From DATKZH01 sp964475955 (GTDB lineage: Bacteria; Planctomycetota; Planctomycetia; Pirellulales; Thermoguttaceae): a stretch of 64,000 nt of DNA. Location of the stretch: contig CAYYZY010000007.1 of assembly GCA_964475955.1 (NCBI GenBank), positions 1 through 64,000 of the forward strand, in the 5' to 3' direction. Within the stretch, counting starts at the first letter, position 1, and every line of letters begins with the position of its first letter. The position numbers were made by a program, and so were the translations under genes. This document shows, one piece after another, positions 26,159-34,363 of this stretch. The notes under the pieces were generated by a model. That model searched no databases. It saw nothing but the letters and a program-made list of their open reading frames with translations, and was not told the DNA's origin.

Positions 26159-27346
26159 ATGAGTACATCAACCCCAACCCAACGCCGACCTGGCCCAGCC
26201 GGCAAGCTCCCCAACGTCGCGACGCCGGAGCCGGAGATCGCGCTGTTGGTCTCGACGTACGAAAAGCCGTGGCACCTGGAGCGCGTGCTCGCCTCGATCG
26301 CCTTGCAGGAGGGCGTGGCCGGCCGCATGGAGCTGGTCGTCACCGACGACGGCTCGGCCGACCAGACGACCCAGATCGTCGACCGGTTCGCCCGAAGCGC
26401 CCCCTTCCGGGTCGCGCTGACCACCCACCCGCACGAACACTTCCAACTCGCCCGCTGCCGCAACGAGGGCGTGCGCGCGAGCACCGCGCCGTACCTCCTG
26501 TTCCTCGACGGCGATTGCCTCCTGCCGCCGAACCACGTACGGGCGCACCTAACGTGCCGCCGGCGCGGGTGCTTACGGGGGGCATTGCGCTGCGATCTGG
26601 ACGAGGCGACGACGGCCCGGTTCGACGACCAGGTCGTCCGCTCGGGGGCCTACCTCGACTGGATTTCCCGCCGCCAGTTGCGCGCGCTTGCCCGCCGCCA
26701 GTGGAAGTCGCGCTTCTACCAGGCGATCGGGCATCCCACGCGGCCGAAGCTGCTCGGCTGCAACATCGCCCTGTGGCGGAGCGACTACGAGCGCGTGAAC
26801 GGCTACGACGAGAACTACGAGGGCTGGGGGTGCGAAGACGACGACCTGCGTCTCCGCCTGCGGCGCGCCGGCGTGCGCACCGCGCCCCTCTACGGCCAAA
26901 CGCGGACCTACCACCTCTGGCACCCGCCCACGGCGACCGCCCCGGGCGCGTGGCGCGAGGGGGCCAACGTGGCGTACTTCTCGCGGGCCGGACGCCTCAC
27001 CCGATGCCGTGAGGGGCTCGTGCGGCGGTCGCTCGACGACCTGGCGGTTCATGTGGTCGGAACGCCCACCGCGGCCCGGCGCGCCGCCCGACTGATCCGC
27101 GGGCGATGGGGCGAATCCGGCCGCGCCGGCCCGGCCGAAGTCGAGCTGCTGTTCCTGCCCGGCCGAGGTCGATTCAGCGGCCGGGCCGACTGCAACCTGC
27201 TGGTCGTCCTCGACGACTGCCCCCGGGCGCGCCGCCTCGCGCGCAAGGCCCACGTGGTCGTGGCCGATCGCCCCTACCCGGACGTGCCGGAGGGACGCCG
27301 GTTCCCGGTCGCCGAGTTCGACCGGGCGTTGGAAGCCATCGGCTGA
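26159..27346 (+). CDS. glycosyltransferase family 2 with galactosyltransferase-like C-terminal domain
   Basis: A 395-residue protein. The GT-A half has EIALLVSTYEKPWHLERVL, VTDDGSADQT and LLFLDGDCLLPP. The second half has NGYDENYEGWGCEDDDLRLRLRRAG, the GT7-type C-terminal motif whose Glu-Asp-Asp residues shape the active site. The last 100 residues are Arg-rich and unassigned. I start it at the ATG at 26159, ten bases after the preceding stop; an upstream ATG overlaps the previous gene. It probably adds a hexose to the core or a surface glycan. Confidence 0.87.
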   Translation: MSTSTPTQRRPGPAGKLPNVATPEPEIALLVSTYEKPWHLERVLASIALQEGVAGRMELVVTDDGSADQTTQIVDRFARSAPFRVALTTHPHEHFQLARCRNEGVRASTAPYLLFLDGDCLLPPNHVRAHLTCRRRGCLRGALRCDLDEATTARFDDQVVRSGAYLDWISRRQLRALARRQWKSRFYQAIGHPTRPKLLGCNIALWRSDYERVNGYDENYEGWGCEDDDLRLRLRRAGVRTAPLYGQTRTYHLWHPPTATAPGAWREGANVAYFSRAGRLTRCREGLVRRSLDDLAVHVVGTPTAARRAARLIRGRWGESGRAGPAEVELLFLPGRGRFSGRADCNLLVVLDDCPRARRLARKAHVVVADRPYPDVPEGRRFPVAEFDRALEAIG

Positions 27347-27422
27347 TCGCCTCGGCGCGGCGCACCCGAACACCGAGACTTGGAGAACGCAAGACACTGC
27401 CGAAGAAGCGGCCACCAGCCAC

Positions 27423-27550
27423 GTGGGGCACGTTTCCAACGTGCCTTGACCAACGGGAGTCGGGATCCCGGCCCTTGCAGACAGGCGGTATTGGCACGTT
27501 GGAAACGTGCCCCACGGGCCCGTATTGGCACGCTGGAAACGCGCCCCACG
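27423..27550. repeat. GTGGGGCACG-type repeat, compound array
   Basis: Three partial units follow each other: GTGGGGCACGTTTCCAACGT GCC (27423), GCACGTTGGAAACGTGCCCC AC (27493-27515) and a variant GCACGCTGGAAACGCGCCCC AC (27528-27549). The spacers differ and are of unequal length. The array lies between the GT2 gene and the sulfotransferase and is the largest cluster of this repeat in the window. Confidence 0.85.
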
Positions 27551-27585
27551 GCTTTCCCGGCGATGTTCGCAGGAGCAGTTCGACG

Positions 27586-28380
27586 ATGCTGGCTCACGTA
27601 CACATCGAGAAGACGGCCGGGCAGACGATCCGGGCGATCCTCCGGAAGAACCTCGGGCCCTCGCATTGCGATCTGTTCGGCGAAGGCGCCGACCCGAACG
27701 GCGCGTGGCAGTGGACCGCCCGGTGCTACCCGCGGCTGCGGAGCGTCGCGGGCCACGCGGTCCGGCCCACGCCGGCGTTCGACGAGCACTTCCCCCACGC
27801 CCGATACTACACGTTCCTGCGCGATCCGCTGAGGCGCTGCCTCTCGCATTACCAGTTCGTTCTTCAGGCGGGGGTCCGCTGTCCGCCGTTTCGCGACTGG
27901 ATCGCGTCGAACGCCGACCTGCAAACGCGGATCCTCGCGGGCGAGCCCAACGCGGAGAAGGCGATCGAGGTGCTCGAGACCCGGATCGGCTTCGTGGGGC
28001 TCGTGGGGCGGTTCAACGAATCGCTCCTGCTGTGGAAGCGGTGGGCCGGCATCGGTTCGCTGGACGTCGGCTATCGCCCCGTGAACGTGGCCCGATCGAA
28101 CGCCGTCCGGCAGGAGGTGCTTTCGGATCCGGATACCGAAGCGGCGATCCGCCGGTTCAGCCGGCAGGACGAGAAGCTCTACCGGTACGTCGTCGACGAG
28201 TTCTACCCTCGCCAGGTGGCCGCCTACGGCAGCTCCCTCGCGGACGACGTGCGCTCGTTCGAAGCCACGCTGGCCGCCGGCACGAACTTTTCATGCCTCG
28301 GCCTCGTCGGCAAGGCCAAACGCGACCTGCTGTACAAGCCCCTGATGCGGCTCGTCCGTTCCGCCCGCCGGGCGGCGTAG
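27586..28380 (+). CDS. sulfotransferase family protein
   Basis: A 264-residue protein. The start MLAHVHIEKTAGQTIRAIL holds the PAPS 5'-phosphosulfate loop (EKTAGQT), and ARYYTFLRDPLRRCLSHYQF is the 3'-phosphate motif (RDP..R..SHY). These match the Sulfotransfer_2 group that sulfates carbohydrates. The ATG follows GCAGGAG; the reading frame upstream runs through a repeat array and is not coding. Its position at the end of the core cluster suggests it sulfates a surface glycan. The last 35 codons occur again as a remnant at 32138-32245. Confidence 0.85.
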   Translation: MLAHVHIEKTAGQTIRAILRKNLGPSHCDLFGEGADPNGAWQWTARCYPRLRSVAGHAVRPTPAFDEHFPHARYYTFLRDPLRRCLSHYQFVLQAGVRCPPFRDWIASNADLQTRILAGEPNAEKAIEVLETRIGFVGLVGRFNESLLLWKRWAGIGSLDVGYRPVNVARSNAVRQEVLSDPDTEAAIRRFSRQDEKLYRYVVDEFYPRQVAAYGSSLADDVRSFEATLAAGTNFSCLGLVGKAKRDLLYKPLMRLVRSARRAA

Positions 28381-28397
28381 GAGCGAGAGGACGGCGA

Positions 28398-28444
28398 GTG
28401 GGGCACGATTCCCTCGCGCCGGGCGCGTTGGAAACGCACCCCAC
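28398..28444. repeat. GTGGGGCACG-type palindromic repeat, copy 5 (diverged)
   Basis: Reads GTGGGGCACGATTCCCTCGC GCC, then GGGCGCGTTGGAAACGCACC CCAC. Paired changes in the second hairpin (GCG..CGC) keep some pairing. It lies 18 bases after the sulfotransferase stop. Confidence 0.75.
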
Positions 28445-28541
28445 GGCCATGTCTTGACGGCCGTCTCCCCCGCGTTCTCGGGATCGCCCGAGAAGTGAGC
28501 CGCTCGGGCGAAGCCGGCGGTTTCGTCGAACAGTCAGGGAC

Positions 28542-28907
28542 CTATTTCGGCAGGTGTTTGCCGACGCGCTCTTGTTGCTCCTGCGTGGGACGCTGCGAAT
28601 TGAGGAACTTGGTCACCTCCCGCTCGGCGGCTTCCCACCGGCCCTCCTTGGCCATGGCGATGATGGCCTGAAACTCCTCGTATTCGGCATCCGCAACTTC
28701 GCCCGCTGCGCGGCGCTCCTCCAGGACCTCGACGTTTTGCTCCAGCCACTCCGGATTTCGGGCCGAGATGGCGGTTCGCAACGACCCGATCAGTTGCTGG
28801 TTGTCGGGCGACGAGGCCTGCGGGCGACCGCAGCCGATCATCGACAAGCCGACCATGGCGCCGGCAATCCAGCATGCCGCGGCCTTCCGGTGTGCGTTCT
28901 TCATCAT
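28542..28907 (-). CDS. small lipoprotein, function unknown
   Basis: A 121-residue protein with an N-terminal signal and lipobox (GLSMIG-Cys26), so it should be lipid-anchored. The mature part is mostly helical and charged (TAISARNPEWLEQNVEVLEERR..EWEAAEREVTKFL style), with no domain I know. It lies 154 bases downstream of the DUF1559 gene on the same strand. Small lipoproteins commonly follow DUF1559 genes in planctomycetes, which supports it being real. Confidence 0.75.
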   Translation of the reverse strand: MMKNAHRKAAACWIAGAMVGLSMIGCGRPQASSPDNQQLIGSLRTAISARNPEWLEQNVEVLEERRAAGEVADAEYEEFQAIIAMAKEGRWEAAEREVTKFLNSQRPTQEQQERVGKHLPK

Positions 28908-28971
28908 TTTTACCCATTTTCACGAGTTGTACACGAAGGATTCCCTGGGGCGGATTATCCATGCGACGTTT

Positions 28972-29039
28972 GTAGTGACCGCGTTCATGCGGTCGGCAGC
29001 CGATCCGGGCTGACGGGACCCGATGAATCGGGTCACTAC
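28972..29039. repeat. GTAGTGACC inverted-repeat element
   Basis: GTAGTGACC at 28972-28980 is inverted exactly at 29031-29039 (GGTCACTAC). Inside each end is a hairpin: GACCGCGTTCATGCGGTC on the left and GACCCGATGAATCGGGTC on the right. It lies between the DUF1559 gene and the lipoprotein gene. It has no coding capacity and resembles other dispersed hairpin repeats of this genome type. Confidence 0.75.
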
Positions 29040-29061
29040 GAGCCCATATGAACAATCCGAG

Positions 29062-30054
29062 CTAGAATTGGCCGACCACCTCCCCCTCGTTCATGCTCGA
29101 CAGGGCGGCCCAGGTCAGCACGTTGATGGTCTCGGAGACGAAACGGACGCTCCCGTCTCCCAACAGGACGTTGCAGCCGCCGGGATGCTCGGCGTACATC
29201 TGGCAGGGGGCGCCCAGCCGGTCGTTCGGCGGATGGATGAGCGGCGGATGGTAATGGCGGCAAGGACCGCTGTGAACGTTGGCCAGGGTGGCGGCATAGT
29301 CACATTCGCCGAGGGCGAACCCGGGCTTCGGGCACACCCAGGCGCCGGGGACGACGCCCACCCAGGTCTTGTCGCTTACCACGGGATGGTGCTCTCCGAC
29401 GAACACCGTGTTCGACAGCCCGTCCGTCACGTCGGAGGTCCGCGTTCGGGAATTGCGGTACAAGGGACCGTCGGCGATGCCTTCCCAGCTATCGAGCGGG
29501 CCGTAGACGTCGGCCCCCCAGGGCTCTTCCTGGCCCGCATTGGCCACGTAACAACTCCGCCCGAAGGTGGCCAGGACTTGGCCGCTTTCGGCCACCACGT
29601 CGAACGGCTCATCCGTCCGCCCGTGTTTCCCACTCGCCGACGGGCAGAGGAATACGCTCAGCGTCGTGCGAGCGGGTTGCGCGTTCGCCGTATGCCAGCA
29701 CGGGAGGGAGATCTCGAAAGACTCGAAGAGGGGGGCTTGCTCGAGATAGGGAAGCAGGAGCGTTCCCCAGGCCCACCCCGGCCCGGCGTCGCCCGTCTGT
29801 GCGTCGGGCGTCCCGTTCAGTCCGCCGCCGCCCGGCGTAATCACGTAGGAAGGCGGAAACGTATTGTGCGTGTCGTGGTAGTTGTGAAAGCCCAGCCCGA
29901 ACTGCTTCAGGTTGTTCGTACATTGCGTTCGCCTGGCGCTTTCCCGGGCCGCCTGCACGGCAGGTAGCAACAGCCCGACCAGCAAGCCGATGATCGCGAT
30001 CACCACAAGTAATTCTACGAGGGTAAAAGCCCCGTGTGTTCGTACACCGTTCAT
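29062..30054 (-). CDS. DUF1559 family prepilin-like protein
   Basis: A 330-residue protein. Its N-terminus is a type IV prepilin/pseudopilin leader (GAFTLVELLVVIAIIGLLVGLLLPAVQAARESARRTQCTNN split around residue 9), with the conserved Glu after the cleavage site. The DUF1559 body follows: LKQFGLGFHNYHDTHNTFPPSY, then GYVxxH-type elements, and the typical end LGDGSVRFVSETI. This family is greatly expanded in planctomycetes and is thought to be surface-exposed; its function is unsettled. GAGGAG precedes the ATG. Confidence 0.95.
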   Translation of the reverse strand: MNGVRTHGAFTLVELLVVIAIIGLLVGLLLPAVQAARESARRTQCTNNLKQFGLGFHNYHDTHNTFPPSYVITPGGGGLNGTPDAQTGDAGPGWAWGTLLLPYLEQAPLFESFEISLPCWHTANAQPARTTLSVFLCPSASGKHGRTDEPFDVVAESGQVLATFGRSCYVANAGQEEPWGADVYGPLDSWEGIADGPLYRNSRTRTSDVTDGLSNTVFVGEHHPVVSDKTWVGVVPGAWVCPKPGFALGECDYAATLANVHSGPCRHYHPPLIHPPNDRLGAPCQMYAEHPGGCNVLLGDGSVRFVSETINVLTWAALSSMNEGEVVGQF

Positions 30055-30339
30055 TGGAAACTCCTCGTGCCTTCAAGGATACCCTGGTCAACCCGCATGT
30101 TGCCGCCAAAGCGGCCTCCGTCGCGCCGGGAGCCGGACAAGAGCGCGTCCGGCCCGGGCGCTCGATGCGAACGGGCTCCGCGGGCGGAAGCCCCCGGGAG
30201 CCGTGCGCAGAGGACATCGGCGCAACCCCCGCGACCGTCCCCTCCGGCGCGCGGGCGCGAGGGTGCCGGCCCTATTTGCGCGGAACGGGGGCCACGCGCG
30301 GCCGCCGCAGTGCGCGGCATACTGCCCAAGAACGTGGAA

Positions 30340-30735
30340 TCAGACGCACGGCGGCGCCCTGGCCCGGAACGGCGGCAAAACGGGCCCGCAGAAGGCAGAG
30401 AAAGCCGCGGGAGGCAGATCCTGCACCAGCGGAGTCGTCCCGGCGAGGCCGAGCGTCTCCGCGTCCCGCTGGCCTTCCCCCGAAAGGCGACAGACAGGGC
30501 ATTCGGCCCCATCCTCAAAAGAAGAGCCGCCCTGCGCGTGATCCAGGGCCGGCTCCCCGCCGGAAAACCCGGGAGCCCGCTCCGACGGCGCAGTCCCGAT
30601 GCAGAGATACCCGCCGGGAACTTCCACCAAGTGGCCGTTGCCCGGTACGAAATGCCATCCCTCGCCGACGCCTATCGCGACGGCGAAAAGGACTGCCAGG
30701 GCACCGTTCGTCGTTCCTCGGGTGGGAACATGCAT
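30340..30735 (-). CDS. small hypothetical membrane or exported protein
   Basis: A 131-residue frame with a hydrophobic N-terminus (ALAVLFAVAIGVGEGWHFVPG) followed by NGHLVEVPGGYLCIG and a CPVC pair. I recall the 'EGWH.VPG.GH.VE.P.GYL' pattern from other planctomycete small proteins, which is the main reason to call it. I see no Shine-Dalgarno at the ATG, and the C-terminal third looks like generic GC-rich translation, so the end may be wrong. It precedes the DUF1559 gene on the same strand. Confidence 0.5.
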   Translation of the reverse strand: MHVPTRGTTNGALAVLFAVAIGVGEGWHFVPGNGHLVEVPGGYLCIGTAPSERAPGFSGGEPALDHAQGGSSFEDGAECPVCRLSGEGQRDAETLGLAGTTPLVQDLPPAAFSAFCGPVLPPFRARAPPCV

Positions 30736-31040
30736 GGCGGGATTGGGAAGGGGGGAGAGTGCCGGGCCATCCAGCCTCCGGCCGGGGCCCGAAAGCGACC
30801 CGTAACGTTACTTTACCACCACCCCAACCGGCGTCGCCCCCCCTTCGAGGTGTTTTTTCGATTTTTCTTGGATTTTTCTCTGCAGTCCTGCCAGGATTGG
30901 CGGTCGAGCGGCGGATTATTAATAGAAGGGACGCGTTGGGTAGATTGTGAGGGGACGTAAGTTGTACGATGCTCGCTTCAAGTCATGGCTTGCACGAGTG
31001 GTGGTTGTCGTCGCAAGTGCAAGTCATGGGGGAGGTTAAC
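30736..31040. other. intergenic region upstream of the PEP-CTERM gene
   Basis: This 305-base gap has a T-rich run (about 30852-30881) and an AT-rich TTATTAAT at about 30916-30923, both unusual here. TTGGCG (30897-30902) could pair with TAATAG 17 bases on as a weak promoter. The ten-base direct repeat CAAGTCATGG occurs at 30978 and 31019. No gene is seen. Confidence 0.45.
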
Positions 31041-32069
31041 ATGAAAAGCTTAGCACTTTGTGCCGCGCCGCTGATCGTCGCGCTCGCCGTGGCGCAACCG
31101 GCAGATGCCGCCGCTGTGGCGTGGGAGAATTACGGGCGAACGCCGATTTACCTTTCCATGAGAATGAATATCGACGGGCTCGGGGAGTTCACCACGCTGG
31201 CCACGTCGCAAAACCTTCCAGACGCCCTTTTCGGATTCGGCAGCGGTAGCGGCAAGATCGACACCGAGATCGTCACCATGGACTTTGTCGCAAGCACGCC
31301 ATTCGGGGCGGATATGCGAGTACGGATCGGTGACGCCAACGGCGACCTCGTGAATCTCCCAGCTTCCCTGGGAACCTTCGACTGGAGTACGGGTCACAGC
31401 TTCTTTGATCTCTTCTTCGAGGCGACGATTCCGGACGAAGGGACGTTCTACAACCCAACGGCGCTTCAGATAGCGGCGAAGATCGATCCCCCGGAGTTTC
31501 CCCCGCCGGTCGGCACACGTTACTCGAGCGTGAATACGGCCTCTCTGTGCGACCTGGATGGAAACGAGGTGGGAATCATTGAGGAGCTTGCATTCTTACT
31601 GGAATCGTCCGAAGACGTTCCGTCAATTCCTTCAGAGGGATCGAGCGGGCTCTTCCGATTCGTGGACGTGATCAGCGGGAACTGGTACGATCCACCCATT
31701 ACCTACGGGTATCGCTACGTGATGGAATCGCCGGGGTCGAAGTTTACCGACATTCTCGGCTTCCCCAGCGGATTTGCGGACCCGTTTACTGTTGCGGCCG
31801 GGGGGACGGAGCTAGGGACCTTCAGGGCGGGCGACAGCCTCGTTTTTCCGGACGAGGGCGTGACGGAGTTCCTGGTGACGGGGATCAATCCGTTGGTCGA
31901 TCCGAGCGACCCCACGGCATTCCCTCTCCAGCTCGCATTCAGCACGCAAACGGCGACGTTCCGCATGGAGGCGTTGAGCATACCTGAGCCCTCCGCGTTT
32001 GGGATCTGGTTGGTCCTCGCAGGGGTCGCTGCGTGCCTCGTGTGGCGTCGGCAGCGAAAGCCGGGGTAG
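31041..32069 (+). CDS. PEP-CTERM sorting-domain protein
   Basis: A 342-residue exported protein. It has a signal peptide (MKSLALCAAPLIVALAVAQPADA) and at the C-terminus PEPSAFGIWLVLAGVAACLVWRRQRK, the Pro-Glu-Pro motif, hydrophobic helix and basic tail that the exosortase system recognises and removes. The middle is beta-rich and lacks a known domain. I start it at the ATG at 31041, directly after GGGGGAGG; the longer frame has no signal peptide. No exosortase gene lies in the window. Its codon use seems less GC-biased than its neighbours. Confidence 0.88.
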   Translation: MKSLALCAAPLIVALAVAQPADAAAVAWENYGRTPIYLSMRMNIDGLGEFTTLATSQNLPDALFGFGSGSGKIDTEIVTMDFVASTPFGADMRVRIGDANGDLVNLPASLGTFDWSTGHSFFDLFFEATIPDEGTFYNPTALQIAAKIDPPEFPPPVGTRYSSVNTASLCDLDGNEVGIIEELAFLLESSEDVPSIPSEGSSGLFRFVDVISGNWYDPPITYGYRYVMESPGSKFTDILGFPSGFADPFTVAAGGTELGTFRAGDSLVFPDEGVTEFLVTGINPLVDPSDPTAFPLQLAFSTQTATFRMEALSIPEPSAFGIWLVLAGVAACLVWRRQRKPG

Positions 32070-32110
32070 ACAGTACGGGCGGTCTTTGCCGATAAAGAGA
32101 CGGCGCACGT

Positions 32111-32245
32111 TTCCCCTATTCGTTGGAGAATGCGCGGGCCGCCGCCACGAACTTCTCGTGCCTCGGCGTCGTCGGCAAGGCCAAACGCGACCTCCTCTAC
32201 AAGCCCCTGATGCGGATCGTCCGTTCCGCCCACCGGGCGGCCTGA
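32111..32245 (+). pseudogene. 3' remnant of a sulfotransferase gene
   Basis: In one frame this stretch reads LENARAAATNFSCLGVVGKA followed by KRDLLYKPLMRIVRSAHRAA and a TGA. It matches the end of the sulfotransferase at 27586-28380 almost residue for residue (ATNFSCLG, KAKRDLLYKPLMR, RSA.RAA), and the DNA is close to identical over about 105 bases. No start codon or upstream domain is present, so only the C-terminal end survives. Confidence 0.85.
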
Positions 32246-32258
32246 GGCACCGCGCGCG

Positions 32259-32325
32259 GTAGGAAACGCCCTCCGCGGCGTTCCGCCTTGCGAATTCCGG
32301 AACGGCACGGAGGACGTTCGCTACA
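32259..32325. repeat. GTAGGGAACG-type inverted-repeat element, copy 3
   Basis: Here the element is in reverse orientation: GTAGGAAACGCCCTCCGCGG at the left, and GGAACGGC with CGTTCGCTAC at the right. Its right end overlaps the stop codon of the minus-strand glycosyltransferase: the CTA at 32321-32323 is that gene's TAG. Confidence 0.75.
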
Positions 32326-33511
32326 GTCGAAGCACTTCACGGTAGAGGGCGAGGGTCGAATCGACCATGCGCTCCGCCGTGAAGAGACGTTCGGCCCGCG
32401 CCAATGCCCGGGCCTCCCTGGCGGCCCGCTCGTGCGGGTAGTGAAGTGCTTCGAGGATCGCTCGGGCGAGCGCGCGGGCGTCGCGCGGCGGGACGGTCCA
32501 GGCGACCGGCTCGGCGTGCGGGTCGTCGCTGCCGGTCAGATCGGGGATTCCGCCGCCGGTCGTGGTGACGATCGCCCGGCCCGCCAGCATCACGTCGATG
32601 AGCGTGGAGCCGAGCCCCTCGGTGTGCGAGGGGAACACGAAGAGGTCGGCCGCCTGGATCAGGTCGGGGACGTCGTCGCGGTAGCCGAGGAAGCGGACGC
32701 GCGAATCGACGCCCAGGCGCCGCGCCTGCGCCGTCAGCGTGCGCGTGAGCTCGCCGTCGCCGACCAGCGCCACGCAGGCGCCGGGGCGCGACTCGATCAC
32801 CTCGGGAAGCGCCGAGAGGAGGAACTCGTGCCCCTTGGCCCGGGTGAGCCGGGCGACCGTGAGCAGAAGCGGCTGGTCGTCGGCCAGCCCGAGCGAACGA
32901 CGCCCGCGCTGCCGACTGCCCGACCGGACGCGCGCCGGTTCCACCCCATCGTGCACCACGCGTAGAAGCTGCGAGGGGAGGCCGCTTTCGCGGCACACCC
33001 GGGCGACGTCGTGCGACACGCAAACGACGCGATCGCAGAGGAGGCGGTAGCGCGCGGCGAAGCGGATCGAAAAACCGGCCCGCCGCGAGGCCACGCGAGC
33101 GGGGATGCCCAGGCCGAGCGAGGCGAGTCCGCCGCTGGAAACGGCGTGGGGATCGTTGTAGTGCAGCACGTGGGGACGGATCCGCCGAAGCCGGCGGCGA
33201 ATCGCCCACAACGCCGGTGCATTCCGGCCGTTGCCGGCAAACGTGGCCACCGGAAAGCCCTCGGCCGCCATGCGCCCGGCGAAGGCGCCGTCGCGTCGGG
33301 CCAGGATCGTGCACCGGTGACCCTGGTCGCGAAGCCCGGCCGCCAGCAGCCGGGCCTGCTCTTCGCCCCCGTACCACTTCCGCTGCGTGGAGATGAGCAC
33401 GACCCGAAGCGGTCCGGCGCGGGGCGGCGCCCGGTGTTCCCCCGGCGTCGACGGCCCGGTCTCCGCCGCGGGCGGCGACTGGCGGACTCCTCCCTGAACC
33501 CGCATGGCCAT
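32321..33511 (-). CDS. glycosyltransferase family 4
   Basis: A 396-residue GT-B enzyme. The first strand is LRVVLISTQRKWYGGEEQARLLA, with the acceptor-domain Gly-Gly. The donor half has LFVFPSHTEGLGSTLIDVMLAGRAIVTTTGGGIPDL, the GT4 EX7E-type site. It is similar in type to enzymes that extend lipopolysaccharide or other glycans. I choose the ATG at 33511 (or the second at 33505). Its frame stays open far upstream into the isomerase gene, but that part is a shadow. The stop codon lies in a dispersed repeat. A GmhA-like isomerase precedes it by 47 bases, making an operon likely. Confidence 0.87.
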   Translation of the reverse strand: MAMRVQGGVRQSPPAAETGPSTPGEHRAPPRAGPLRVVLISTQRKWYGGEEQARLLAAGLRDQGHRCTILARRDGAFAGRMAAEGFPVATFAGNGRNAPALWAIRRRLRRIRPHVLHYNDPHAVSSGGLASLGLGIPARVASRRAGFSIRFAARYRLLCDRVVCVSHDVARVCRESGLPSQLLRVVHDGVEPARVRSGSRQRGRRSLGLADDQPLLLTVARLTRAKGHEFLLSALPEVIESRPGACVALVGDGELTRTLTAQARRLGVDSRVRFLGYRDDVPDLIQAADLFVFPSHTEGLGSTLIDVMLAGRAIVTTTGGGIPDLTGSDDPHAEPVAWTVPPRDARALARAILEALHYPHERAAREARALARAERLFTAERMVDSTLALYREVLRL

Positions 33512-33558
33512 CAACCAGCGCCTCCGATCAAACCCCAGAACCGAAACCTGACAGAGCA

Positions 33559-34167
33559 CTACCCGCCGTGGCGGCCTTCGCGGTTGATGCGGGCGAACAG
33601 GTCGTCGACGACCCAGTGGATGACGCAACCGTGGATGCTCTCGACCATGCCCATGTCGTCCAGCGCGGCGTGGAGTCCCGCCTGCTGGAGCTGCTTCAGC
33701 TTTCCGCCGTCGTAGCCGGTCATGCCGAAGGTCTTCAGGCCGTGGCGGTTCGCCCAGTCGATCGCGGCCAGCACGTTGGGGCTGTTGCCCGAGCCGCTGA
33801 TGCCGATGGCCAGGTCGCCCGGCTGGCCGTAGTTCATCAGTTGCTGCACAAAGATCTGATCGTAGCCGCAGTCGTTTCCCACGGCGGTGAGCCAGCCGAC
33901 GTTGTCGGTGAGGCTGAGCACCTTGAGGCGTTTCTTGGTGTCGTCTTTGAGATCGGCCTCGCGGAGGGTGCCTTTGCCCAGGTCTTCGGCCAGGTGGGAG
34001 GCCAGGGTGGCCGAGCCGCCGTTGCCGAACACGTACACGCAGCGGCCGGTCTCCCAGGCATCGAAGATCGCTTCGGCCATGCCGCTGGTGGCGGCCCGAT
34101 CGAGCCGATCCAACTCGGCCTGGAGTCGCTTCACGTAGTCGTCGACGTCGAGTTGAACGCCCAGCAT
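33559..34167 (-). CDS. gmhA: SIS-domain phosphoheptose isomerase (GmhA-like)
   Basis: A 202-residue single SIS domain. VYVFGNGGSATLASHLAEDLGKG and GISGSGNSPNVLAAIDWAN are the sugar-phosphate binding loops, arranged as in GmhA. GmhA turns sedoheptulose 7-phosphate into glycero-manno-heptose 7-phosphate, the first step to ADP-heptose, which the WaaF-like enzyme in this window would use. The ATG at 34167 follows AGAGAGG at suitable distance. A related SIS function is possible, but the context supports heptose synthesis. Confidence 0.82.
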   Translation of the reverse strand: MLGVQLDVDDYVKRLQAELDRLDRAATSGMAEAIFDAWETGRCVYVFGNGGSATLASHLAEDLGKGTLREADLKDDTKKRLKVLSLTDNVGWLTAVGNDCGYDQIFVQQLMNYGQPGDLAIGISGSGNSPNVLAAIDWANRHGLKTFGMTGYDGGKLKQLQQAGLHAALDDMGMVESIHGCVIHWVVDDLFARINREGRHGG

Positions 34168-34363
34168 ACGAAAAACCTCTCTTGGGAGTGATGTTTTGCG
34201 GTCGGTCGCGTCCCGATGGGCCTTGGAGAAGCATACCGGCGCTGGCCGGCGCGGGTCAATCCGAGAACCCGGCCACGGCCCGAGAACCCGGCCACGGCCG
34301 CCGTCCCGGGGAGGATACGGCCCCAGCGAAGCGGCGCGTGCGCGCACACCATGAACGTAGACG

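Noticed and set aside
27423..27550. CRISPR-like array
   Set aside because: The repeated unit is itself palindromic, the spacers are unequal, there are only three units, no cas genes are near, and the same unit occurs singly elsewhere.
31999..32262. 87-codon plus-strand ORF over the sulfotransferase remnant
   Set aside because: It is in a different frame from the remnant, so its peptide is meaningless; the homology lies in the other frame.
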